A stretch of 63,672 bases of DNA from Planctomycetota bacterium (GTDB taxonomy: Bacteria; Planctomycetota; UBA8108; UBA1146): contig JAPKAM010000005.1 in NCBI GenBank assembly GCA_028825265.1, positions 1-63,672 on the forward strand, given 5' to 3'. A model generated the notes under the pieces. It was given only the letters and a program-made list of their open reading frames with translations. It ran no database searches and had not been told where the DNA came from. The position numbers were made by a program, and so were the translations under genes. Within the stretch, counting starts at the first letter, position 1. Each line of letters begins with the position of its first letter. Of this stretch, positions 59,174 to 63,672 are shown in pieces.

Positions 59174-60574
59174 TCACAAGGTTCGCAGGATCAACTCCGC
59201 CACGGCGATGAAGATGATCGCAGCGGTTACATCGTTGAAACTGGTGATGAACGGACCTGCAACCAGAGCCGGGTCGAGGCCGATTTTTTCACAGAAGATC
59301 GGCAAGGCAGTGCCGCAGGCGTTGGCCAGGATGATCCCTGCTCCGATTCCAAGCGCCACCGCGAGGGGGAAGTGGAACCAATCAGTGGAACCCTCTGATC
59401 CCGTAGCGAGTGCCAGGACCAGACCGACCACGCCGCCAATCGCGAGCGCGATGAAGATCCCGACCACCACCTCCTGACGGAACAATCTCAGAGTCGTACG
59501 GCCCAACTCGATATCACCTACGGCCATTCCACGCACCACCATCGTCGCGGACTGGGTGCCGACTCCGCCGGCGATGCCCATCACTAGCGGGATGAAAGCA
59601 GCCAGCAACAGTCGCTGATCCGATCCAGAGGAGAGGATCTCTGCCAGGCTTCGTTCATCGGGGTGCATCCAGGCCAGGATGAATCCGCTGATCACCGGCA
59701 ACAGCAGCCAGGGGATTCGCAGCAGTGCCCTGCGGAGCACCTTCTGCTGGGCGGGATGCACCTTGGGAGCTCCCGCTAGGCGGTAGATGTCCTCATCCGC
59801 CTCATCACTGAGAATCTCGACGATGTCGTCAAAGGTCGCCACTCCCAGCAGGTGGTCGTGATGATCGACCACCGGGATCGCTTGCAGGTTGTAGCGTCGA
59901 GCCAGATGCGCCACCGCCTCCTGATCCTCGTCCACGGCGATGGAGATCACTTCTGTTTCCATCAACTCGGAGACTTGGGTGTTCGGATCTGAACCGAGCA
60001 GGTCGCGGATCGAAATGACTCCGATCAGGTGTCGCTGGTCGTCGATGGCATAAACATAGTTGAACACCTCGGCCTCGATGTGTTTTTGGATCAGCGAGAT
60101 GGCTTCTTCGGAAGTGAGTGGAGGATTCACTGCGATGTAGTCGAGGGTCATGATGCCACCCGCTGAATCGTCCGGGTGCTGCATCAGGCGCAGCAACTCG
60201 ACGGTGGTTGCAGGATCCAACCCGGATAACACCTCGCGGCACTGCGCCTGGGGCAATTCGTTGAGGAGGTCGGTGGCCTCGTCCGGCGGCATTTCTTCGA
60301 TGATCAACTTGAGGTCCGTGACATCGAGATGCTCGAGGACCTGTTCTCGTGAGGTGGGGTCCGTCTCGTCGATGACCTCGGCCTGGGTTTCTGTTTCGAT
60401 GTTGTCGAAGACTCTCAACTTCTGATCGGAATCGAGATCATCGAGAACGCGCGCGATGTCTTCGGGGCGGATGCTCTTTAGCGTCGCTCTCAATTGCCGA
60501 TCGGGTTCGGCGCTATCGAGAGCCGCTCGGATCGCATCTCCGAGGTTAGTAGGGTCTTGGGCTGAGTGAGGCAA
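59174..60574 (-). CDS. mgtE: Magnesium transporter MgtE
   Basis: MgtE N-domain, tandem CBS domains, GGVGTQSATMVVRGMAVGDIEL TM domain; TTG start. Confidence 0.94.
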   Translation of the reverse strand: MPHSAQDPTNLGDAIRAALDSAEPDRQLRATLKSIRPEDIARVLDDLDSDQKLRVFDNIETETQAEVIDETDPTSREQVLEHLDVTDLKLIIEEMPPDEATDLLNELPQAQCREVLSGLDPATTVELLRLMQHPDDSAGGIMTLDYIAVNPPLTSEEAISLIQKHIEAEVFNYVYAIDDQRHLIGVISIRDLLGSDPNTQVSELMETEVISIAVDEDQEAVAHLARRYNLQAIPVVDHHDHLLGVATFDDIVEILSDEADEDIYRLAGAPKVHPAQQKVLRRALLRIPWLLLPVISGFILAWMHPDERSLAEILSSGSDQRLLLAAFIPLVMGIAGGVGTQSATMVVRGMAVGDIELGRTTLRLFRQEVVVGIFIALAIGGVVGLVLALATGSEGSTDWFHFPLAVALGIGAGIILANACGTALPIFCEKIGLDPALVAGPFITSFNDVTAAIIFIAVAELILRTL

Positions 60575-60911
60575 GTGCAGATCCCATTCCTCTCCATGAC
60601 CTGTGGCAACGGCTCCTCACCGTTGTCCCCGGTGGATCGTCGCCAACCCCCCCTGACAATTCAACAGATCCAACGCGGGTTACTCCTGCCACCGTGGCAG
60701 GAGTCTGCCGCCACTTCGGCGGGCGCCTGTCATTTTGGCAGCCAAAGTCCGCAGCGGACCGCAACTAGTTCCAGCAGAAGATTCATAAATGCCCATCAAT
60801 GTGCGACTTAGAAGAGCATTGCGAACTCGTCGCTGCGCGGCACGATCGTTGCGAAAAAGGAAGATGACCGGGAAAGTCCGGGATCGAAGACGGGACCACG
60901 AAGGGACTACG

Positions 60912-61367
60912 ATGCAGGCGGAGATCTTCATGCCGGGATCCACTTCCCGTGGGACTCGCTATCGGGTTCTACTCGCCGATGACGATGCGGGGGTTCGTGG
61001 CAGCCTGACCGCCTTGCTCGATAGTGCGGGGTTTGAAACCGAAAATGCAGGGGGCGGCGTCGAGGCGCTGGAATTGCTCTGTCGGGTTCAGTCACCGGCT
61101 TCCGACGAACGGGTTGAGTTCAGCCCTTTCGATTTCCTGGTGCTGGATGTGCATATGCCAGACCTGCCCGGAGTCGAACTGCTGAGAAGGATCCGGACCG
61201 AGTTTCGCTGGCAGTTGCCGGCACTGTTCGTCAGCGGCGAAGCGAGTGCCGCACTGAGAAAAGATGTAGAAGACGCAGGTGGTTTCGCATTGTTGCCGAA
61301 ACCGGTCGAGCCAGATCTATTCCGGAGCAGTGTCCGGGAACTGGTTCAAACCTTGCTGAAGAACTGA
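60912..61367 (+). CDS. Single-domain response regulator (CheY-like receiver)
   Basis: YRVLLADDDAGVRGSLTALLDSAGFE; FDFLVLDVHMPDLPGVELLRRIR; ALLPKPVEPDLF. Confidence 0.9.
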   Translation: MQAEIFMPGSTSRGTRYRVLLADDDAGVRGSLTALLDSAGFETENAGGGVEALELLCRVQSPASDERVEFSPFDFLVLDVHMPDLPGVELLRRIRTEFRWQLPALFVSGEASAALRKDVEDAGGFALLPKPVEPDLFRSSVRELVQTLLKN

Positions 61368-61456
61368 CAACAGATCTTTGACTGGATTCCGCTGAGGAAT
61401 CCGCAGAGGTCTTCATGAGAATGCCCGCATGGGCACGGGAAAGAGAGGCGACTCCG

Positions 61457-61753
61457 ATGGCGAAACTGAATCTTCGTCCGCTGAACGACAAAATCGTCGT
61501 CAAGCGACTCGAAGCTGAGGACAAGACCAAGGGTGGGATTTTCCTACCTGACAATGCGAAGGAAAAGCCGAGTGAGGGGCGCGTGATGGCCCTCGGAGAC
61601 GGCAAACTCCTTAAGGATGGCAAACGTGCCGATTTCCAGGTCACCAAGAACGATCGTGTGATCTTCAGCTCCTACGCCGGAACCCAGATTAAGGTTGAAG
61701 GCGAAGAGTACTTGATCATGAGTGAGGACGACGTCCTCGCGATCGTTGGCTAG
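61457..61753 (+). CDS. groES: Co-chaperonin GroES
   Basis: [47 protein letters not shown]. Confidence 0.97.
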   Translation: MAKLNLRPLNDKIVVKRLEAEDKTKGGIFLPDNAKEKPSEGRVMALGDGKLLKDGKRADFQVTKNDRVIFSSYAGTQIKVEGEEYLIMSEDDVLAIVG

Positions 61754-61824
61754 TTCATCGAGATCAACCCAGTCATCCGCCGGGAAATCCCTGGAGGATG
61801 CCGATAATGAGAGGAAGCGACACG

Positions 61825-63486
<1,662 letters not shown>

Positions 63487-63513
63487 CCTAGCGAACAGTT
63501 ACATTGCAGATGG

Positions 63514-63549
63514 GGCCCCGTTCCGCACACCGCGGTACGGGGCCTTTCT
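63514..63549 (+). terminator. Terminator hairpin downstream of groEL
   Basis: GGCCCCGT ... ACGGGGCC followed by TTTCTC. Confidence 0.7.
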
Positions 63550-63604
63550 CATCCGGCTAGATGTTGAAGCGGGAAGTTGTGGTTTGAGGAAAGAGAAGAG
63601 AGAT

Positions 63605-63672
63605 CGAGACGGTAGAACGAGACGGTAGAACGAGACGGTAGAACGAGACGGTAGAACGAGACGGTAGAACGA
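63605..63672. repeat. 13-bp tandem repeat (CGAGACGGTAGAA)n, about 5.2 copies, truncated by window end
   Basis: Five exact consecutive copies 63605-63669 plus CGA. Confidence 0.95.

Noticed and set aside
60575-60790. Canonical M-box (ykoK) Mg2+ riboswitch upstream of mgtE
   Set aside because: Minus-strand leader lacks the recognisable M-box core sequence by eye; kept only as an unclassified structured region.
61368-61456. Possible HrcA/CIRCE operator upstream of groES
   Set aside because: No TTAGCACTC-N9-GAGTGCTAA; only a GGATTCC-GCTGA-GGAATCC repeat and a weak TGCCC-GCAT-GGGCA hairpin, not diagnostic.
63605-63672. CRISPR-like array
   Set aside because: Direct 13-bp repeats without spacers; simple tandem repeat.

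Overview
This 63.7 kb window is a gene-dense, chromosomal-type, moderately GC-rich segment. Its gene content is typical of a planctomycete-like bacterium: DUF1552/DUF1592 pair, sulfatase, GH95 fucosidase, sialate O-acetylesterase, EF-hand/dockerin-like secreted proteins and a multiheme cytochrome. Lineage is inferred from gene content only. Housekeeping genes include nth, glnS, an rlmI-like methyltransferase, an rluA-family synthase, ygiQ, apt, a sigma-70 factor, mgtE and groESL. I saw no rRNA, tRNA, CRISPR array or obvious mobile element. The most notable signal is at 42178-43161. What looks like two ORFs is one continuous frame interrupted by a single in-frame TGA (42457-42459). The TGA falls where a thioredoxin-like fold carries its first catalytic Cys (U-S-A-G-H, aligned to CxxC). 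An 8-bp stem / 6-nt loop follows 23 nt downstream and fits the bacterial SECIS consensus. This is a candidate exported thioredoxin-like selenoprotein, translationally coupled to an FHA-domain gene and an AlkB-like gene. Other points of interest are an operon pairing a MacB/LolCDE-type ABC module with a ZnuA-like binding protein that seems to lack canonical His ligands, a gene apparently starting at ATC, a dockerin-like gene broken by a 7-nt tandem duplication, a cluster of hairpins between mgtE and a response regulator, a sigma-54 activator with altered GAFTGA and Walker B motifs, and a 13-bp tandem repeat running off the window end. All family calls come from reading motifs; no database search was run.
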